Assembly: GCA_937948705.1 (NCBI GenBank)
Contig: CALECF010000120.1
Location: forward strand, 1-7,776
DNA length: 7,776 nt
Reading direction: 5' to 3'
From: an uncultured Anaerosolibacter sp.
GTDB lineage: Bacteria; Bacillota_A; Clostridia; Peptostreptococcales; Thermotaleaceae
Every line of letters starts with the position of its first letter. Position 1 is the stretch's first letter. The notes beneath the pieces were generated by a model. That model was not told where the DNA came from, searched no databases, and was given only the letters and a program-made list of their open reading frames with translations. The position numbers and the translations under genes are program-made. Positions 5,556 through 7,776 of the stretch are shown one piece after another.

Positions 5556-7776
5556 CTATTTACTAATTGTTTTTGGCGTATTAAAGTATTTAACAATTCC
5601 ATCAGCCATACACTTGGCAAGCAACGCTTGTTCATTTTCATCAATTAACCACTCAAATTCATTGGGATTTGGAACAAAGCCACTTTCAATCAATATGGAT
5701 GGGGTCCATGTCCCTCTAGTAACATAAAAGTTTTTGCTATGTATCCCTTTATGATTTCGATTCAATGTATCAATGGTGTGTTTAAATACTGTTTCCGAAA
5801 GCCATTGTGCAAACTTTTCTCGATAAAACACTGAAAAGCCGTCTACCTTTGATATATCCACATTATCTGCCATGCTATTAGCATGTACCGATATAAACAT
5901 ATCAGGTTTTGCATTTCTTGAAGCAGCAAGACGTTCTTCAAGGGATACATTGATATCCGTTGTCCTCGTCATAAGAACTGTAGCTCCAAGCTGTTCAAGC
6001 TCTACTTGCAGTTTAAGTGCAGTGTTCAGGTTTATAGTTTTTTCTGAATTATTCAATCCTAAGGGTCCTAGCGCTCCTGAATCACTCCCGCCATGCCCTG
6101 GATCTACCATAATGACGATGCCTGAAAGAGGTTCATCCCCTTCTACAGCAGTTACCGGCCTTTTGATGTTTAGTGCTAATCCAGTAGGTGTTTTTTCAAT
6201 AAAATACCCCTCAATAAACTGATCCTTCTTCAAGACTAAAGTATACTGCACTTTATTATCGTTCTGTGAAACAGCAACGGAGGAAAACATCGAATCCTCG
6301 GGTAAAACAGGTAGAACTCCTGACGAAGCCGTTGAAATATCAAGTTTTATTAAATTACCATCAAAGGATGGCAATGCCGCTACAAGAGATGATAGGTCAA
6401 GCTTTAGTGTATCCCATCTTTCCCCTACATTATACTCAGCTTTTTTAATCGTTGTGCGAAGCTGTGATTGGGTAGTATAGGTTTTAACATCTTTTTTATT
6501 TGTCCATTGTCCAGAAGATAGGCGGACATAATTACCTGTCATCCCAGTTACATAATCCACCATTCCGCTGTAAAGTTCATAGGCTGATCCATTTGAGGAG
6601 GATGGTGTTGCATAGGTATCTATCGTCTCTTTTATAACCTCTGCATAAAAAGGTGCGTTTTTCATGATCACGCCAATCTTGGCTGGTGCTTTGCTTGTTT
6701 TTACAGTTCCTTTGTAATTCATCGTATATACCGGAACTCCCAAATCAATATTCCGAGGTGTTCCAGTATATTCTGGAATGGTATAAACATAAGTAAATGT
6801 ATCTGCAAAGATACCTTGTCCATTGACCGCCAGGCCAGATGGCTTCATTGTATAGTTTTTCTCTCCAACTTTCACCGTTACCTTTGAACCAATGGGCGCC
6901 TGACAAGAAAGTGTTACTTTTTCTCCTGGCATCCGATATTCTTGTTCTTTTGGAAAAACAGAAGTTGCAGGAATTTCAGCTGCGCCCATTTTTTTTGCTG
7001 AGGCGGAGGCAACCTCTCTATGAATTATGCGGGTAGCATAGGAGCCTTCTTGCGAAAAGGTGAATAGATTTGGACCCTTTTCAAGAGGTACAAGAATACC
7101 AAAATATCCTTGCCCAGATCGATTCTCTACTGGTTTCCCATTTAAAAATAAGGGTTGCTCTGGATCAGAAGACCCGTTTAGATAAAACTGATTTAAGCTG
7201 GTTTTCATATTGTCTGCTGGTCTTGAGACACTGACAGGTATCTTTACATTGATCCCATCCCGTTGTTGATACAAGGCTTTGACAACCCCACTAAGGGCTG
7301 GACTATTCTCGAAGGACTTGTAGCTGAAAAAGATACTTCCCTTCACTTCCGGGTTGTTTGCATTTAGCCGAAGTTGTTTTTCTATTTCTGAAACCCCATA
7401 CCAGGGACTGGTTGGATCAAGATTTCCTGCACGATAGGCTGCCTGTCCAATGTATAAATCAACACCAGTTTCGTACACCGTATCCTTCCACCAGGATAGC
7501 AACTTACTATAGTCCGCCACTGTGAACCCAATATTCCAATATATCTGTGGTGCGATATAATCTAACCATCCTTCTTTTACCCATTTTCTTGAATCCGCAA
7601 ATTGATCATAATATGCCTGCATCCCTTTGGTGTCGCTTCCCAGTGGGTTCGAATTATTATTTGCCCATATCCCTACAGGACTAATTCCAAAGCGTACTTC
7701 TTTTGAAGTCCCTTTAATGGCTTTGGACAAATCACTAATGAGCAGATTTACATTCTCTCTACGCCAATCATTTATG
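5556..7776 (-). CDS. GHL10-type glycoside hydrolase-like / N-acetylmuramoyl-L-alanine amidase fusion, 5' end outside window
   Basis: The frame is open to the right edge, giving 739 visible residues. A TTG at 7730 is internal, because family sequence (NDWRRENVNLLISDLS) continues upstream of it. Positions below count from that TTG. Residues up to about 155 are the C-terminal part of a GHL10 (DUF187, PF02638) domain: RFGISPVGIW, DYIAPQIYWNIG, YIGQAAYR and GSIFFSY. About 160-240 and 255-345 look like beta-sandwich linkers, and about 360-420 resembles an SH3b-like segment (YATPSSSNG). A beta-rich part follows (about 435-525). About 535-717 is an Amidase_3 domain with zinc and catalytic residues in place: MVDPGHGG (H546), NNSEKTINLN (E563), ISVHAN (H616) and IESGF (E682). 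It should cleave the MurNAc-L-alanine bond in peptidoglycan outside the cell. The signal peptide would lie beyond the window. A terminator closes the gene at 5476-5430. Confidence 0.92.
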   Translation of the reverse strand, partial: INDWRRENVNLLISDLSKAIKGTSKEVRFGISPVGIWANNNSNPLGSDTKGMQAYYDQFADSRKWVKEGWLDYIAPQIYWNIGFTVADYSKLLSWWKDTVYETGVDLYIGQAAYRAGNLDPTSPWYGVSEIEKQLRLNANNPEVKGSIFFSYKSFENSPALSGVVKALYQQRDGINVKIPVSVSRPADNMKTSLNQFYLNGSSDPEQPLFLNGKPVENRSGQGYFGILVPLEKGPNLFTFSQEGSYATRIIHREVASASAKKMGAAEIPATSVFPKEQEYRMPGEKVTLSCQAPIGSKVTVKVGEKNYTMKPSGLAVNGQGIFADTFTYVYTIPEYTGTPRNIDLGVPVYTMNYKGTVKTSKAPAKIGVIMKNAPFYAEVIKETIDTYATPSSSNGSAYELYSGMVDYVTGMTGNYVRLSSGQWTNKKDVKTYTTQSQLRTTIKKAEYNVGERWDTLKLDLSSLVAALPSFDGNLIKLDISTASSGVLPVLPEDSMFSSVAVSQNDNKVQYTLVLKKDQFIEGYFIEKTPTGLALNIKRPVTAVEGDEPLSGIVIMVDPGHGGSDSGALGPLGLNNSEKTINLNTALKLQVELEQLGATVLMTRTTDINVSLEERLAASRNAKPDMFISVHANSMADNVDISKVDGFSVFYREKFAQWLSETVFKHTIDTLNRNHKGIHSKNFYVTRGTWTPSILIESGFVPNPNEFEWLIDENEQALLAKCMADGIVKYFNTPKTISK

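Noticed and set aside
5872..6222. Forward 116-codon open frame opposite the amidase
   Set aside because: It is antisense to the amidase catalytic region, whose motifs are intact, and it has no start signals. It is a shadow of codon use on the other strand.

Overview
The window looks like part of the chromosome of a low-GC, endospore-forming Firmicute, probably of the class Clostridia. The evidence is the AT-rich sequence, strong GGAGG-type ribosome binding sites, many intrinsic terminators with U-rich tails, a Spo0E-like sporulation phosphatase and a YczE-type membrane protein. Genus is not determinable from the sequence alone. No tRNA, rRNA, CRISPR array, insertion sequence or phage gene was seen, so this appears to be ordinary chromosomal sequence made of short transcription units.

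Layout, left to right. (1) 1-958 (+): the 3' part of prfC (release factor 3), cut by the left edge and closed by a strong terminator. (2) 1210-1377 (-): a 55-residue Spo0E-like Spo0A~P phosphatase with its own promoter, divergent from a 56-residue protein of unknown function (1600-1770, +) that ends in a terminator. (3) 1993-2670 (+): a YczE-family membrane protein with its own promoter, a paired inverted repeat and a terminator. (4) 2735-2953 (-) and 3102-3479 (+): a 72-residue unknown protein divergent from a 125-residue XRE-type regulator. Two ACAC-N5-GTGT palindromes lie in the shared region, one of them inside the promoter spacer of the small gene, so the two genes look like a self-contained regulatory pair. 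(5) 3573-4238 (-): a YgjP-like zinc metallopeptidase, convergent with the regulator and sharing a long perfect hairpin with it. (6) 4461-4598 (-), 4662-5054 (-) and possibly 5051-5152 (-): a 45-residue very basic protein, a single-pass membrane protein and a short upstream frame that overlaps the latter by ATGA. A terminator follows. (7) 5206-5434: no convincing gene. (8) 5556-7776 (-): a large cell-wall enzyme cut by the right edge, with a GHL10-type glycoside-hydrolase-like domain followed by linker domains and a C-terminal N-acetylmuramoyl-L-alanine amidase.

The genes do not form one pathway. The clearest candidate for something undescribed is the XRE regulator with its small divergent partner. 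After it come the GHL10-amidase fusion and a group of very small genes (55, 56, 72 and 45 residues), three of which have no recognised function.
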